A stretch of 64,000 nucleotides of DNA from Thermoanaerobacterium xylanolyticum LX-11. GTDB taxonomy: Bacteria > Bacillota > Thermoanaerobacteria > Thermoanaerobacterales > Thermoanaerobacteraceae. The position numbers and the translations under genes were made by a program. Within the stretch, counting starts at the first letter, position 1, and each line of letters begins with the position of its first letter. Shown here in pieces: positions 16,322 to 27,219 of this stretch. The stretch covers positions 1,499,001 through 1,563,000 of the forward strand of contig NC_015555.1 in the NCBI RefSeq assembly GCF_000189775.2, given 5' to 3'. The notes below the pieces were generated by a model. It was given only the letters and a program-made list of their open reading frames with translations, had not been told where the DNA came from and made no database searches.

Positions 16322-18307
16322 TCACTTTAATAGCTCTAATACCTTGTTGACGACATTTTCAACAGTGAATCCAAATTCTCTAAAGAGTATTTCACCAGGC
16401 GCAGATGCTCCAAAATGATCAAGACCAATTACACAGCCATCAAGGCCAACGTATTTATACCAGCTCATAGTACTTGCAGCCTCTACTGCAATTCTGGCTC
16501 TCACATTATCAGGAAGCACTGTTTTTTTGTATTCATTTGGTTGCATATCAAATATCTCCATTGAAGGCATGCTTACTACCCTCGCCTTAATCCCCTTCTC
16601 TTTAAGCACTTTGTATGCCTCATAAATCAAACTAACCTCTGAACCACTGGCCAATAAAATCACATCTGGATTTCCATTTTCAGCATCACACAACACATAT
16701 CCGCCTTTTAAAGCATCTTTTGATGTCTCATCATAAACAGGAAGATTTTGCCTTGTCAATATCAATGCTGTTGGACCGTCTTTTTTGTTAAGAGCGTAGC
16801 ACCATGCAGCAGAAACTTCTTTTGAGTCTGCAGGCCTTATAACCGTCAAGTTTGGAATGCTTCTTAACATTGGCAAATGTTCTATCGGTTCGTGTGTTGG
16901 ACCATCCTCGCCAACGCCAATGCTGTCATGAGTAAATACGTAAATTACAGGAAGCTTCATCAATGCAGATAACCTTACAGCACCCTTCATATAATCACTG
17001 AATACGAGGAATGTAGATACATAAGGTATAATACCGCCATAAGCAGCCATTCCATTCGCAATCGCTGCCATTGCATGTTCTCTAACGCCAAAGTGAAAAT
17101 TAGAGCCACCTCTGTTTTCGCTGCTATAGTCGCCTCTATCTTTTGTGTAAGTCTTTGTAGATGGCGCAAGATCTGCAGAACCACCTATCAGATTTGGGAC
17201 AAGCTTAACCAAATAATTCAAAACGTCTCCAGATGAAGACCTTGTAGCCGTCTTTACTTTAAAATTCCAAAGGCCTTCGTCAGCGACTAAATCAACCGGC
17301 AATTTCTCACTGTGCCATTTATCCCATTCTTCTGCTAATTCTGGATAGTCTTTTCTATAATTTTCAAACATTCTATTCCATTTTTCTTCTTCTTTATTTA
17401 ATTCTTCTATGATATTTTCAAAATGCTTACGCACTTCATCTGGAACATAAAATTCCTCATCATAATCCCATCCCAAAAACTTTTTAGTTGCCTCTACATT
17501 TTTATCTCCCAGTGGCTCTCCATGTGCTGAAGCTTTTCCTTGTTTCTCTGGGCAGCCGTATCCAATCACTGTCTTTACTATGATAAGTGACGGCCTTTCT
17601 TTGTCTGCCTTTGCTTCTTCAATAGCTTTTCCTATCTTTTCTACGTCATTACCATCATCTACTTTTATAACTTGCCAACCATAAGCCTCAAATCTTTTAC
17701 CAACATCTTCTGTAAAAGCAATATCTGTACCACCTTCGATAGAAATGTTATTGGAATCGTACAATGCTATCAATTTACCAAGCTTTAGCGTTCCAGCTAA
17801 AGAACACGCTTCAGACGAAATGCCCTCCATGAGGCATCCATCGCCAACGATAGCGTATGTATAATTATCTACTATGTCATACCCTGGACGGTTAAATTTG
17901 CTTGCCATATAAGTCTCGGCGATTGCCATGCCAACAGCGTTTGAAATACCTTGTCCCAATGGACCTGTAGTAATTTCAACACCTGGTGTATGCCCATATT
18001 CTGGATGTCCCGGAGTTAAACTTTGCCATTGTCTAAAATTCTTAAGATCTTCTATTGTAAGTCCATAGCCAAAAAGATGCAACAATGAATATAAAAGTGC
18101 AGAACCATGTCCAGCAGATAATATAAATCTATCTCGCCCAGCCCATTTAGGATTTTGGGGACTGTGCTTTAAATATTTGGCCCACAATGTATATGCCATT
18201 GGAGCAGAACCCATTGGCATACCTGGATGTCCAGAGTTAGCCTTTTGCACCTGTTCGATTGAAAGTATACGTATAGTATTAATTGCTAATTCATCAATCC
18301 TGTTCAT
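16322..18307 (-). CDS. tkt: Transketolase
   Basis: This thiamine-diphosphate enzyme moves two-carbon units between sugar phosphates in the pentose phosphate pathway. The N-terminal region [14 protein letters not shown] is diagnostic. The TPP-binding motif begins at GDGCLMEG and ends near DSNNISIEG. The pyrimidine domain ([14 protein letters not shown]) and the C-terminal domain follow. The protein is one full-length polypeptide of 661 residues, not the split type. GGAGAG precedes the ATG. It forms its own unit ending in a strong hairpin. Confidence 0.96.
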   Translation of the reverse strand: MNRIDELAINTIRILSIEQVQKANSGHPGMPMGSAPMAYTLWAKYLKHSPQNPKWAGRDRFILSAGHGSALLYSLLHLFGYGLTIEDLKNFRQWQSLTPGHPEYGHTPGVEITTGPLGQGISNAVGMAIAETYMASKFNRPGYDIVDNYTYAIVGDGCLMEGISSEACSLAGTLKLGKLIALYDSNNISIEGGTDIAFTEDVGKRFEAYGWQVIKVDDGNDVEKIGKAIEEAKADKERPSLIIVKTVIGYGCPEKQGKASAHGEPLGDKNVEATKKFLGWDYDEEFYVPDEVRKHFENIIEELNKEEEKWNRMFENYRKDYPELAEEWDKWHSEKLPVDLVADEGLWNFKVKTATRSSSGDVLNYLVKLVPNLIGGSADLAPSTKTYTKDRGDYSSENRGGSNFHFGVREHAMAAIANGMAAYGGIIPYVSTFLVFSDYMKGAVRLSALMKLPVIYVFTHDSIGVGEDGPTHEPIEHLPMLRSIPNLTVIRPADSKEVSAAWCYALNKKDGPTALILTRQNLPVYDETSKDALKGGYVLCDAENGNPDVILLASGSEVSLIYEAYKVLKEKGIKARVVSMPSMEIFDMQPNEYKKTVLPDNVRARIAVEAASTMSWYKYVGLDGCVIGLDHFGASAPGEILFREFGFTVENVVNKVLELLK

Positions 18308-18478
18308 ACTTAACTCTCCTTTGCTTTTTAATTACCATTAATATTATAACATTGGATAAATCGTAATAAAAGAATTTAACTTAAAATTCGAGCAAGTTAC
18401 GAATTATTTTTATATTTTGCACACTTTTTTTGTTGAGTTTTATGACAGAATAACAACGAAATAAAATGCACTTAGTTA

Positions 18479-18507
18479 TTGACTAGATAAATATACTATG
18501 ATATAAT
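18479..18507 (+). promoter_or_regulatory. Promoter of tRNA-Trp
   Basis: TTGACT (18479-18484) and TATAAT (18502-18507) are 17 bp apart, 12 bases before the tRNA. Confidence 0.8.
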
Positions 18508-18519
18508 AAATTTCGTCGC

Positions 18520-18595
<76 letters not shown>

Positions 18596-18635
18596 TTTTT
18601 ATGCCTAAAATGCTTTTTAAACACAAGATTCGCTT

Positions 18636-19283
18636 TTATTTTAATGTTTTTTTGTAATCTTCATTGCTTATTTTGTCTACCTCTTCCACATATCCTGAAT
18701 TATAATCATCGTAATCGTCATCATAATTATCAAGCCCTGCCTTAGTTTTATTATACCTTGCTACCGCTTGATACGAATCCTCAGCGTCAAATTGATTTTC
18801 GTCTTTAGAATCCATGTATCCCCATCCAAAAAGATATTTAATAGTTCTTTCTTCGTTGGGGCGTGAAAATCTAAGATCGCTTAATTTTAAATCATTATTT
18901 TTCGCACATTTTGCGCACAAAGGTGTATATGGCAATGCTTCTAACCTTTCTATTTCAATTTCTTTATGACAATGATTGCATATACCATACTTACCGCTAA
19001 CCATCCGTGAAAGAGCATCATCGATTTGCCTCAAAACGTGTTGTTCGTTATCTTTTAATGCGTAATTTTTCTCTAATTCATATACTTCCGAAGCTATGTC
19101 TGCTGGATGATTGTCCGCTAATGATAGTTCCTGATAATATTCTCTCTCACCAATTTTTCCAGTTCCATTATTATCATCCATCTCGTTTAAAGTATGCAAA
19201 ATTTTATTTCTTTCATCAATAAGTCTTTTTCTAAAGTACTCTAATTTTTTGTCATCCATAATAACCACATGCCTTTCTATCAT
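18636..19283 (-). CDS. DksA/TraR-type zinc finger protein, YteA-like
   Basis: The protein carries a C4 zinc finger, CNHC...CAKC (about 101-124), in the TraR/DksA arrangement, after a helical coiled-coil N-terminal region. Length (215) and C-terminal acidic tail resemble the YteA family of sporulating Firmicutes. DksA-type proteins reach RNA polymerase through the secondary channel; whether this one does so is unknown. The ATG at 19281-19283 overlaps the stop of the upstream DUF5665 gene as ATGA, which supports that start by translational coupling although no good ribosome site is seen. Confidence 0.8.
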   Translation of the reverse strand: MIERHVVIMDDKKLEYFRKRLIDERNKILHTLNEMDDNNGTGKIGEREYYQELSLADNHPADIASEVYELEKNYALKDNEQHVLRQIDDALSRMVSGKYGICNHCHKEIEIERLEALPYTPLCAKCAKNNDLKLSDLRFSRPNEERTIKYLFGWGYMDSKDENQFDAEDSYQAVARYNKTKAGLDNYDDDYDDYNSGYVEEVDKISNEDYKKTLK

Positions 19284-19564
19284 AAATTTTGTTGAACAAT
19301 TTTAATTATATGAGCAATAATATTGCCTATAATAGGCAAATTCAATAAAACCGCTCTTTGCAATATGTATATTACAATTGCTCCAAGCAATGTAAATCCT
19401 ATAGCCATGCCAAAACCACGTGCAAGCCCACCGACAAAGTTAAGCCATAGGAGTCTATAAGGGCTTTGCATCAATTCTACATAGTCAGCTATTTTCATTT
19501 TTTCCATCATCTCAGACATTTTTTCAATTTGCTTTTTTATTTCATTTAATAATTTATTATCCAA
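19280..19564 (-). CDS. DUF5665 family small membrane protein
   Basis: This 94-residue protein has an amphipathic N-terminal helix and one or two hydrophobic segments (about 48-70 and 73-88), with a GGLARGFGMAIGF stretch typical of the DUF5665 family. Function is unknown. The start is TTG 19562-19564 behind AGGAGGAATGGGGC; the intervening ATG is out of frame and meets a stop at once. It is coupled by a 4-base overlap to the DksA-like gene, so the two form one unit. Confidence 0.7.
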   Translation of the reverse strand: MDNKLLNEIKKQIEKMSEMMEKMKIADYVELMQSPYRLLWLNFVGGLARGFGMAIGFTLLGAIVIYILQRAVLLNLPIIGNIIAHIIKIVQQNL

Positions 19565-19712
19565 GCCCCATTCCTCCTATAAACTATTTTGTCTTTTTGG
19601 GCAAAGTTTATTAATAATTTATTGTTTTTTAAACTTAAATATGCTTAAATTAGTAATAAGAAGATGTATATTTTAATAAAATTATCTTAGTAAAATTGAT
19701 GAGGGGAATAAA

Positions 19713-19850
19713 ATGAAAAAAAAGAAAAATAAAGATTTTTTAAACCCTTTTTACAACAGAAAATGGCATAAATATGTAGCTTTGACTATTGTCATTGTAA
19801 TGATAGTTGCATTAATAGCTGCTTTCAGTCTGCCTATTCTAAATTATTAA
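19713..19850 (+). CDS. Small single-pass membrane protein (45 aa)
   Basis: The ORF begins at ATG 19713 with GAGGGG at 19701-19706 and ends at TAA 19848-19850. It encodes a lysine-rich start (MKKKKNKDF), then a short hinge (PFYNRKWHKY) and one hydrophobic helix (about 21-41) ending in LPILNY. Positive-inside topology predicts an N-in membrane protein. A hairpin follows the stop at once. I do not recognise a family. It is read against the surrounding minus-strand genes and is divergent from the DUF5665 unit. Confidence 0.6.
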   Translation: MKKKKNKDFLNPFYNRKWHKYVALTIVIVMIVALIAAFSLPILNY

Positions 19851-19851
19851 A

Positions 19852-19870
19852 AGTGCGCATAAAGCGCACT
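19852..19870. terminator. Bidirectional terminator between the small ORF and bcp
   Basis: AGTGCGC (19852-19858) and GCGCACT (19864-19870) pair around ATAAA; the minus strand continues with TTTTAATAATTT. Confidence 0.75.
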
Positions 19871-19876
19871 AAATCT

Positions 19877-20341
19877 TTAATCAATTTCTTCTAGCACTTT
19901 CAATATCTCATCTACGTGTCCATCAACTTTCACTTTCCTAAAAATTTTCTTTACTATGCCTTTCCTATCTATTACAAAAGTTGATCTTTCTATGCCCATT
20001 TTTTTCTTTCCATACATATTTTTTTCTTTATAGACACCGTACTCTGTTGAAACTTTAGCATCATCATCGCTTAAGAGTATAAATGGCAAATCAAATTTTT
20101 CAATAAATTTTTTATGAGACTCTAAATCATCTAAGCTTACCCCTATTACAACTGCGTCATTATCTTCAATAGAATTTATGTTGTCTCTAAACTGGCAAGC
20201 TTCCTTTGTGCATCCAGGCGTATTGTCCTTGGGATAAAAGTAAAGAACAACTTTTTTACCCCTATAATCTTTTAAAGAGACATTCTTTCCATCACTTGAC
20301 ATAAGAATGAAATCAGGGGCTTCTTTTTCTACTTCAACCAT
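19877..20341 (-). CDS. bcp: Peroxiredoxin, Bcp/PrxQ type
   Basis: This thiol peroxidase reduces peroxides with electrons usually supplied by thioredoxin. The peroxidatic Cys44 and resolving Cys49 lie in TPGCTKEACQFRD, the five-residue spacing of the alpha-type Bcp subgroup. Length 154 is typical. The start is ATG 20339-20341, eight bases after GGAGG; an in-frame TTG precedes it by one codon. It is a single-gene unit between two hairpins. The thioredoxin at 8.7 kb could be its reductant (inference). Confidence 0.93.
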   Translation of the reverse strand: MVEVEKEAPDFILMSSDGKNVSLKDYRGKKVVLYFYPKDNTPGCTKEACQFRDNINSIEDNDAVVIGVSLDDLESHKKFIEKFDLPFILLSDDDAKVSTEYGVYKEKNMYGKKKMGIERSTFVIDRKGIVKKIFRKVKVDGHVDEILKVLEEID

Positions 20342-20424
20342 CAACTTTTCCTCCTTTGATAATTATTTTCTTTTAATATTTCTTATCTTAATTATATCAG
20401 TTTTACAATAATAATCAATGATTA

Positions 20425-20459
20425 AATTTAAAAAGAGGCAAATAGCCTCCTTTTAAATT
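20425..20459 (-). terminator. Terminator of the trp operon
   Basis: AATTTAAAAAGAGGC (20425-20439) pairs with GCCTCCTTTTAAATT (20445-20459) with one mismatch, around AAATA; it overlaps the trpA stop. Confidence 0.85.
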
Positions 20460-21277
20460 ACATCTTTGACTGATGATATAAAATTTATCACACTGTTAAA
20501 TATTTCATCATTATTTCTTGAATCATTTATCATTTTAACTATTGCACTGCCAATTATTATTCCATCACAGTACGGAGCAAATTTTTTCGCCATCTCAGGT
20601 CCAGATATGCCAAATCCAATTGCTTTTGGCAAATTAGTGTACTTTGACACCAAATGCATGTACTTTTCAATATCAGTTTCAATAGAATTCCTCACACCTG
20701 TAACGCCTTTTGTGGAAACACAATACACAAAGCCTTTTCCGTTTTCACAAATCTTTTTTATCCTGTCATTTGAAGTAGGTGCAACTAACGGTATCAAATA
20801 AACATGGTGTTTTTCAGATAATTCTTTTATGTCTTTTCTTTCCTCCAGTGGCAAATCGGGTATAATTAGTCCATCTACACCTGATTCTTTTGCATTCTTT
20901 AAAAATTTTTCAATTCCATATTTATAGATGGAATTGTAATAAACAAGGTACACAAGCGGTACATCTGTATTTTGTCTTATTATTTTAACAGCATTCATTA
21001 TATTATCTATTTTAGTACCTTTTTTCAGCGCTCTGGCAGATGAAGCTTGTATTATAGGTCCATCTGCCAGCGGGTCCGAATATGGAATTCCGATCTCTAT
21101 AATGTCAGCTCCACTTTCGACCATTTTATACACTAAATTGATGGTTACATCTATATCGGGATCTCCAGCAGTTATAAATGTAATTAGTGCTTTTCGTCCT
21201 TTTTTCTTTAATTCATTGAATTTTTTATCAATCCTGTTTTCTCTTAAGTTGTTAACTTCCACACTTGACAACATCAT
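20453..21277 (-). CDS. trpA: Tryptophan synthase alpha chain
   Basis: TrpA cleaves indole-3-glycerol phosphate to indole and glyceraldehyde 3-phosphate; indole passes to TrpB through an internal tunnel. The catalytic Glu is in [17 protein letters not shown] and the Asp in the following barrel segment ([13 protein letters not shown]). The phosphate-binding end ([16 protein letters not shown]) is intact. The ATG at 21275-21277 overlaps the trpB stop (ATGA), which supports coupling; a second ATG follows directly. It is the last gene of the operon and ends in a hairpin. Confidence 0.96.
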   Translation of the reverse strand: MMLSSVEVNNLRENRIDKKFNELKKKGRKALITFITAGDPDIDVTINLVYKMVESGADIIEIGIPYSDPLADGPIIQASSARALKKGTKIDNIMNAVKIIRQNTDVPLVYLVYYNSIYKYGIEKFLKNAKESGVDGLIIPDLPLEERKDIKELSEKHHVYLIPLVAPTSNDRIKKICENGKGFVYCVSTKGVTGVRNSIETDIEKYMHLVSKYTNLPKAIGFGISGPEMAKKFAPYCDGIIIGSAIVKMINDSRNNDEIFNSVINFISSVKDVI

Positions 21278-22449
21278 AGCTCAACCTCCAAAACATTTGC
21301 TACTGTATTGACGTCTTTATCTCCTCTACCTGACAAATTTACAACTATAATATCATTTTTGCTAAGATTTGGAGCAAGTTTCATTGCATACGCAACAGCA
21401 TGGGCACTTTCCAACGCCGGAATGATTCCTTCAATTTGAGATAAATCCATAAAAGCTGACAAAGCTTCTTCATCAGTTGCATATACATATTGCGCTCTGC
21501 CGATATCCCTCAAATAAGCATGTTCAGGCCCAACCCCAGGATAATCGAGTCCTGCTGATATTGAGTACACAGGCATTATCTGTCCTTCATCGTCTTGAAG
21601 AAGATAAGTCATCATGCCATGGAGAATGCCGATACTTCCTTTTGCCATTGTAGAAGCATGTTTATCTGTATCTATTCCAAGACCTGCAGCTTCTACACCT
21701 ATAAGTTTAACTGATAAATCGTTTATAAAAGGGTAAAATATCCCCATAGAATTGCTACCACCGCCTACACATGCAACAATATAATCTGGCAATCTCTTTT
21801 CTTTGCTTAAAATTTGTTCTCTCGTCTCGTCACCGATCACTCTCTGAAAATCTCTAACCATTATCGGATATGGATGCGGTCCTACAACAGAACCCATCAC
21901 GTAAAATGTATCATCGATATTTGTGACCCAATGGCGTATCGCTTCGTTAACAGCATCTTTCAATGTGCCAGTTCCCGTCCTAACAGGAGTAACTTTTGCA
22001 CCCAACAACTTCATTCTAAATACGTTCAATGATTGCCTTGTTATGTCTTCTTCTCCCATAAATACCTCACATTCCATGTCAAACATCGCAGCACCTGTTG
22101 CAGTCGCTACACCGTGTTGCCCTGCACCTGTTTCAGCGATGACTTTCCTTTTGCCCATTCTTTTAGCCAACAATATTTGTCCTATTACGTTGTTTATTTT
22201 ATGGGCACCAGTATGGTTTAAATCTTCTCTCTTCAAATATATTTTTGCGCCACCTAATCTCTCGGTTAAATTTCTTGCAAAATACAACGGTGTAGGCCTT
22301 CCAGAATATTCTCTTAAATAATATTTGTATTCATCAATAAAATTTTCATCGTTTATCGCCTTGTAAAATTCGTCTTCAAGTTCTATCAATGCATTCATAA
22401 TCGTTTCCGGCACATATTGGCCACCAAATTTACCAAATCTTCCTACCAT
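21274..22449 (-). CDS. trpB: Tryptophan synthase beta chain
   Basis: TrpB joins indole and serine to make tryptophan using PLP. The PLP lysine is Lys84 in HTGAHKINN. The phosphate-binding glycine loop is in [12 protein letters not shown] and the Glu in the GVEAAG segment is kept. The N-terminus [11 protein letters not shown] marks the classical TrpB1 type that pairs with TrpA. Its start overlaps the end of trpF by 7 bases, with GAGGAGTG as ribosome site. Length (391) is standard. Confidence 0.97.
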   Translation of the reverse strand: MVGRFGKFGGQYVPETIMNALIELEDEFYKAINDENFIDEYKYYLREYSGRPTPLYFARNLTERLGGAKIYLKREDLNHTGAHKINNVIGQILLAKRMGKRKVIAETGAGQHGVATATGAAMFDMECEVFMGEEDITRQSLNVFRMKLLGAKVTPVRTGTGTLKDAVNEAIRHWVTNIDDTFYVMGSVVGPHPYPIMVRDFQRVIGDETREQILSKEKRLPDYIVACVGGGSNSMGIFYPFINDLSVKLIGVEAAGLGIDTDKHASTMAKGSIGILHGMMTYLLQDDEGQIMPVYSISAGLDYPGVGPEHAYLRDIGRAQYVYATDEEALSAFMDLSQIEGIIPALESAHAVAYAMKLAPNLSKNDIIVVNLSGRGDKDVNTVANVLEVEL

Positions 22450-23063
22450 TTTACACTCCTCACTTTACATATTAAATCTTTCATCAATTGATAATTTTTA
22501 AAGCCACCGACTTCAACACCACTGGATACATCTATTACATCCGGTCTAGCTGTTTCTACAGCTTTTAAAACATTGTCAGGATTAATGCCTCCTGCTAAAA
22601 TAAACTTGCACTTTAAGTTGTCCTTTACATCATTAACTAAATTCCAATCAAATTTCATACCTGAACCACCGTAAAAGCCATTTATCTTGCTGTCAAGGAG
22701 AATACCATCAACATTATAATCTCGCAATCTAAAAACATCGCTTTTTTCACTAATCCGAATTGCCTTCCATACAGTATAATCATCAAAATTGTCTATATAA
22801 TCTTGTTGCTCATCGCCATGGAATTGCAAAACATCTAAATTCAGATAAACAGCTACATCCTTTACTACTGAAACTTTTTCATTTACAAAAACACCGACTT
22901 TTTTTATTTGTCTGTCGAGATTTTTAATAAGGCTATATGCCGTATTTACATCCACTTTCCGCTTGCTTTCAGCAAAGACAAAACCAGCATAATCAGGCTT
23001 TAAATTATTAAGGTATTCTATATCTTCTGCCCGCCTTATTCCACATATTTTCACCAATGTCAT
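22443..23063 (-). CDS. trpF: Phosphoribosylanthranilate isomerase
   Basis: This TIM-barrel enzyme catalyses the Amadori rearrangement of phosphoribosylanthranilate. The catalytic Cys is in VKICGIRR at the N-terminus and the Asp in [20 protein letters not shown] and DVSSGVE are the phosphate-binding loops. I take ATG 23061-23063 (206 residues) with AAAGGGTG upstream, one base after the trpC stop; a GTG at 23070-23072 is the alternative. TrpF is a separate protein here, not fused to TrpC as in E. coli. Confidence 0.95.
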   Translation of the reverse strand: MTLVKICGIRRAEDIEYLNNLKPDYAGFVFAESKRKVDVNTAYSLIKNLDRQIKKVGVFVNEKVSVVKDVAVYLNLDVLQFHGDEQQDYIDNFDDYTVWKAIRISEKSDVFRLRDYNVDGILLDSKINGFYGGSGMKFDWNLVNDVKDNLKCKFILAGGINPDNVLKAVETARPDVIDVSSGVEVGGFKNYQLMKDLICKVRSVKW

Positions 23064-23064
23064 T

Positions 23065-23847
23065 TTAAACACCCTTTGATTGAATTACGAAATCATCAAT
23101 TTTCCCACCATTTTTGATTATATTCATAAATGTTTCACCAATTAGGACAGCATTTACACCTAATGATTTTAAAAATTTTACGTCATCAGGGGTCTTTATG
23201 CCACTTTCAGATACCAACAGAACACCACTTGGCACGTATCTAATAAGCCTTTCTGTCGTCTTTAAATCAACGCGAAAATCCTTTAAGTCCCTGTTATTTA
23301 TACCCAAAATATCTACATTCGCATTTAATGCTATTTCAAGTTCTCGTTCGTCATGAACCTCAACAATGGCATCTAATCCAATTTTTTTTGCAATATCGTA
23401 AAACTTCTTTAAATCATCTCCAAGTACAGCCACTATTAGCAAGACAGCATCTGCACCAATTAATTTGCTTTCGTATATTTGGTATTCGTCAAATATGAAG
23501 TCTTTTCTAAGAATTGGCTTTGATGTTACTTCTTTCACATCGTTTATATATGAATCATCTCCTTTAAAATAATTTTTTTCTGTAAGAACAGATATGGCTT
23601 CGATATTGGCATCTTCATACAATTTAGCAATTTTTATATGATCAAAGTCATCTAAAATTGTTCCTCTCGACGGAGAAGCTTTTTTTATTTCAGCTATTAT
23701 TGATATATCCTCAGCTTTCAACGCTTCTTTAAAATTCCTCACATCTTTGTCGTTTTTAATTTCTTTTAATATATCATCCAGCGTTTTTTTAATTTTTTTC
23801 ATTTCCACCTGTTTTTTTTTCTTAAAGATAATATCATCAAGTATCAT
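23065..23847 (-). CDS. trpC: Indole-3-glycerol phosphate synthase
   Basis: TrpC closes the indole ring from carboxyphenylaminodeoxyribulose phosphate. Typical segments are [15 protein letters not shown] (catalytic Lys), [34 protein letters not shown] and LVSESGI. Length (260) is normal. The start overlaps the trpD stop by four bases. The N-terminal half contains a long Lys-rich helix, usual for this enzyme in AT-rich thermophiles. Confidence 0.96.
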   Translation of the reverse strand: MILDDIIFKKKKQVEMKKIKKTLDDILKEIKNDKDVRNFKEALKAEDISIIAEIKKASPSRGTILDDFDHIKIAKLYEDANIEAISVLTEKNYFKGDDSYINDVKEVTSKPILRKDFIFDEYQIYESKLIGADAVLLIVAVLGDDLKKFYDIAKKIGLDAIVEVHDERELEIALNANVDILGINNRDLKDFRVDLKTTERLIRYVPSGVLLVSESGIKTPDDVKFLKSLGVNAVLIGETFMNIIKNGGKIDDFVIQSKGV

Positions 23848-24863
23848 TGCAAATACACCTTCTGAAAACTTAATATGTCATTCAGCTTGCCTAATGCCTT
23901 GCCTGAATCAATGAGATATTCTGCAAGCTTAACACCTTCCTTAATGCTATCAACCGCTTTACCAACATACAAAGCTGCAGCGCTATTTAAAACTACAATG
24001 TCTCTTTTAGGGCCTTTTTCACCATTTAATATGTCTAAAATGATTTTTGCATTTTCCTTTGAATCACCGCCACCAATATCCGAATCTTTCGACAGTCTAA
24101 TACCGTAATCATTAGGGTCAATTGTGTAATCAGTAACCTTACCATCTCTCACTTCTGAAACAGTTGTAGTAGTGGTAGTGGTTATTTCGTCAAGTCCATC
24201 ATTTCCGTGAACAACTAAAGCTCTTTCACACCCCAATTTTAGCAAAACTTCTGCTAATATATGCGTCAGGTTTTTATCATAAACGCCTAAAACTTGGCCT
24301 TTAACAGAAGCCGGATTTGTCAATGGTCCTAATATATTAAAAACTGTTCTTAAACCAAGTTCTTTTCTTATGGGGGCTACGTTTTTCATGGCTGAATGAT
24401 ACAAAGGTGCGAAAAGGAATCCAAATCCTACCTCATCGATGAATTTCTTGGTCATCTCCGGTTCTGCATCGATTTTTACACCTAATTCATTTAATACATC
24501 GGCACTGCCGCTTTTACTGGAAACAGCTTTGTTGCCATGTTTGGCTATTTTGATTCCAGCAGACGAAGAAATTATTGCAACTGCAGTAGAAATATTAAAT
24601 GTTTTTCCGCCGTCACCTCCCGTTCCACAGGTATCTATGACATATTGAGAATCAAGCTTCAATTTTTTTGCATTTTCTATCATTGACTTTGCAGAACCGG
24701 TTATCTCATCGATTGATTCGCCTTTCATCCTAAGGCCTATAAGATAACCACCAATCAATGGCGGGCTTGATTCCCCTTTCATTATTACATCCATGGCGCT
24801 TTTTGCCTCTGTCTCGGTTAAATTCTCCCCTTTAATGATCTTTTCAATGGCTTCCTTTAACAT
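23844..24863 (-). CDS. trpD: Anthranilate phosphoribosyltransferase
   Basis: TrpD transfers the phosphoribosyl group from PRPP to anthranilate. The PRPP loop is [17 protein letters not shown], and [21 protein letters not shown] and GPLTNP are further family motifs. I start at ATG 24861-24863 (339 residues), eight bases after GGAGGGG; an upstream ATG at 24881 lacks a site. The gene overlaps the end of trpG by about 20 bases. TrpD is not fused to TrpG, as is common in Firmicutes. Confidence 0.96.
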   Translation of the reverse strand: MLKEAIEKIIKGENLTETEAKSAMDVIMKGESSPPLIGGYLIGLRMKGESIDEITGSAKSMIENAKKLKLDSQYVIDTCGTGGDGGKTFNISTAVAIISSSAGIKIAKHGNKAVSSKSGSADVLNELGVKIDAEPEMTKKFIDEVGFGFLFAPLYHSAMKNVAPIRKELGLRTVFNILGPLTNPASVKGQVLGVYDKNLTHILAEVLLKLGCERALVVHGNDGLDEITTTTTTTVSEVRDGKVTDYTIDPNDYGIRLSKDSDIGGGDSKENAKIILDILNGEKGPKRDIVVLNSAAALYVGKAVDSIKEGVKLAEYLIDSGKALGKLNDILSFQKVYLQ

Positions 24864-25431
24864 TGCAGATCCCCTCCACAAAATTTTTTAATATATTTTT
24901 ACCATCATCTGTTAAAATAGACTCTGGATGAAATTGAAGTCCGTACACATGATAGAACTTATGCTTAACTGCCATAATAGTTCCATCATCTGTTTCTGCA
25001 GTTATTTCTAATGATTTTGGCAATGAGCTTTTGTCAATTACAAGCGAATGATATCTCATGGCTTTTATTGGACTTTTTATACCTTCAAATATTCCTTTGC
25101 CAACATGATTGACAGATGAAGTCTTACCATGCATTATAGTGGTTGCTTTGATTATTTTTGCGCCATAAGCATATCCAATAGCTTGATGTCCAAGGCAAAT
25201 CCCTAATATAGGTATTTTGCCTTCAAACTCATCGACTATGTCTACTGAAATTCCAGCATTTTCTGGTCTTCCCGGCCCAGGTGATATAATTATTCCCTTT
25301 GGATTCATTAAAGCTATGTCATTTAATCCTATTTTATCGTTGCGGACAACTAATATATCGCTGTAAATTTCGCCTATGAATTGATATAAGTTATAGGTAA
25401 ATGAATCATAATTATCCACGAGAAGAAGCAT
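24844..25431 (-). CDS. trpG: Anthranilate synthase component II (glutamine amidotransferase)
   Basis: TrpG hydrolyses glutamine and passes ammonia to TrpE. The class I amidotransferase triad is visible: Cys in [13 protein letters not shown], and His/Glu in [13 protein letters not shown]. It starts [14 protein letters not shown], the TrpG/PabA hallmark. ATG 25429-25431 overlaps the trpE stop (TGATG) and its ribosome site (AAAGGAGGTG) lies inside the trpE end. In organisms without a dedicated pabA it can also serve folate synthesis. Confidence 0.96.
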   Translation of the reverse strand: MLLLVDNYDSFTYNLYQFIGEIYSDILVVRNDKIGLNDIALMNPKGIIISPGPGRPENAGISVDIVDEFEGKIPILGICLGHQAIGYAYGAKIIKATTIMHGKTSSVNHVGKGIFEGIKSPIKAMRYHSLVIDKSSLPKSLEITAETDDGTIMAVKHKFYHVYGLQFHPESILTDDGKNILKNFVEGICNVKGSH

Positions 25432-26855
25432 CAAAGCACCTCCTTTAAGACCATTGCCTTATTTAAAGTTTCATAGTATTCAGCTTCTGGCTGAGAATCA
25501 TATACAATTCCACATCCAGCTTGAATAAATGCAGTACCACTTTTTAATAACAACGTTCTTATTGCTATGCACATATCCATATCCCCATTGTAGGAAAAAT
25601 AGCCGACTGCCCCAGCATAAAATGACCTCTTTACATTCTCCAGCTCATCAATTATCTCCATCGCTCTTATTTTCGGTGCACCCGAAACTGTTCCAGCAGG
25701 AAGACATGCAATTAGTGCATCAAACGCTGTAAGACCTTTTCTCAAGATGCCTGAAACTTTCGATACAATGTGCATTACATGTGAATAAAAATCGACTTCC
25801 ATGAATCTATCCAATCTGACAGTACCAAATTCACTTACTTTACCTATATCATTTCTTCCAAGGTCAACTAACATGACGTGTTCCGCCTTTTCCTTCTCAT
25901 CATTTAAAAGCTCATCTTTCAATATTAAATCTTCTTCAGTGCTTTTTCCTCTTTTTCTGGTTCCTGCAATGGGATTTGTAGTAACTTTATTGCCAAATAC
26001 GGATACAAGGCTTTCTGGCGACGAACCTATCAGTTGGAAATCGTCAAAGTCGATGTAAAACATGTATGGTGATGGATTTGCATTCCTCAGTCTCCTGTAT
26101 ACATCAAAAGGTACAGAATCTGTTTTAACTTTAAGTCTCTGAGACGGAACTACCTGAAATATGTCGCCGTTTTTTATATATTCTTTTGCTTTAATTACAA
26201 TATTGCAAAATTCTTCTTTAGTAAGATTATAATCAATATCAGAAATGAGTTTTTTTGGCTTTATATCGTGAATTTTTACATTACTCTTTATGTCTAAGAT
26301 CACTTTCCTCAATTTTCCTTTTATAGCGTCATACTCTTCATTCTCATCGGGAAATACATTGTAAATAACAGATACATTATGTTTATAGTGATCATAGCAA
26401 ATTATGGTCTTATAAAACATAAAATACGCATCAGGTATTCCTATTTCATCTACATTTTTCGATGGAAGATATTCATATTGCCTTATGACATCATATCCAG
26501 CATAGCCTATTGCTCCACCTGTAAATGGAAATTCAAGACCGCAATTATCATACTCGTACATCATATTTTCTCTTATAGAGTCAAGAATCCTGCCGTATTT
26601 TATTTTCTTCTCATCACCATCAATCTGGATTAAATCATCATTACTTTTGATCTTCAAATACGGATTTGAACCTATAAACGAATATCTACCCCACATTTTA
26701 CTGCTTTCAGCACTTTCCAAAAGGAATTTATTTTCACCATCTAGATTGTAAAAAATATTGATTGGCGTTAATTCATCACCGTTTATCTCCTCGTAAACAG
26801 GAAAGACGATTTTCTTTTTTACAAGCCTTTCATATTCTTTTTCAGTAATATTCAA
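25431..26855 (-). CDS. trpE: Anthranilate synthase component I
   Basis: TrpE converts chorismate and ammonia to anthranilate and is usually feedback-inhibited by tryptophan. The chorismate-binding C-terminal half is intact (SSPESLVSV, PIAGTRKRG, HVMLVDLGRND, GTVSGAPKIRAMEIID). I place the start at TTG 26853-26855 (474 residues): GGAGGTG lies six bases upstream. An apparent longer frame to 26924 is only the translated terminator of the leader. It is the first gene of a complete trpEGDCFBA operon under T-box control. Confidence 0.95.
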   Translation of the reverse strand: MNITEKEYERLVKKKIVFPVYEEINGDELTPINIFYNLDGENKFLLESAESSKMWGRYSFIGSNPYLKIKSNDDLIQIDGDEKKIKYGRILDSIRENMMYEYDNCGLEFPFTGGAIGYAGYDVIRQYEYLPSKNVDEIGIPDAYFMFYKTIICYDHYKHNVSVIYNVFPDENEEYDAIKGKLRKVILDIKSNVKIHDIKPKKLISDIDYNLTKEEFCNIVIKAKEYIKNGDIFQVVPSQRLKVKTDSVPFDVYRRLRNANPSPYMFYIDFDDFQLIGSSPESLVSVFGNKVTTNPIAGTRKRGKSTEEDLILKDELLNDEKEKAEHVMLVDLGRNDIGKVSEFGTVRLDRFMEVDFYSHVMHIVSKVSGILRKGLTAFDALIACLPAGTVSGAPKIRAMEIIDELENVKRSFYAGAVGYFSYNGDMDMCIAIRTLLLKSGTAFIQAGCGIVYDSQPEAEYYETLNKAMVLKEVL

Positions 26856-26877
26856 CCAATACACCTCCTTAATATGC

Positions 26878-26913
26878 AAAAAAGTCACTCCATCCAATGG
26901 GACGAAGTGACTT
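26878..26913 (-). terminator. Second (proximal) T-box terminator of the trp leader
   Basis: AAGTCACT (26882-26889) pairs with AGTGACTT (26906-26913) above a CATCC/GGGAC region; the minus strand then runs into six T residues. Confidence 0.85.
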
Positions 26914-26951
26914 CGCGGTGCCACCCAAATTGTTTTATACTTATGTGGTTT

Positions 26952-26988
26952 AAAAAAAGCATCTCATCCACTAAGGACGAAATGCTTT
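26952..26988 (-). terminator. First (distal) T-box terminator of the trp leader
   Basis: AAAGCAT (26956-26962) pairs with ATGCTTT (26982-26988), with TCATCC facing GGACGA; a run of seven T follows on the minus strand. Confidence 0.8.
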
Positions 26989-27219
26989 CATTTCGCTTTG
27001 CCACCTAAGTACAAAACATCTCATTCAGGTACAGATTTCTCGATACCCTGTCATTTTAACGGTAGACTACCGGGCAATGCTACTTTCATTTCACACGCCA
27101 TCTCGCAGGCCCATTCAATAACGCCGTCAGTACCTGGCTTCCACCATCCCAGGCTCGCTTTAACCTAATGCGATATTTACTATTCCTGCTCATCGATTTT
27201 TTTCATTTCGATTGATTTA

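Larger units (their letters stand above)
26856..27213 (-). promoter_or_regulatory. Trp T-box leader with two T-box/terminator modules
   Basis: Stem I begins with GATGAGCAGGAATAGTAAAT and has the Trp specifier TGG (minus strand, 27111-27113) in the context GAA-TGG-G. Module 1 is a degenerate T-box (minus strand AGGTGGCAAAGCG, 26994-27006) followed by a terminator at 26952-26988. Module 2, about 70 bases further, is a canonical GGGTGGCACCGCG (26914-26926) with its own terminator at 26878-26913. Only one stem I is present. Both terminators could respond to the same uncharged tRNA-Trp. Confidence 0.88.

Noticed and set aside
26856-26924. Longer N-terminus for trpE
   Set aside because: Those codons are the T-box core and terminator stem; the TTG at 26855 has the ribosome site.
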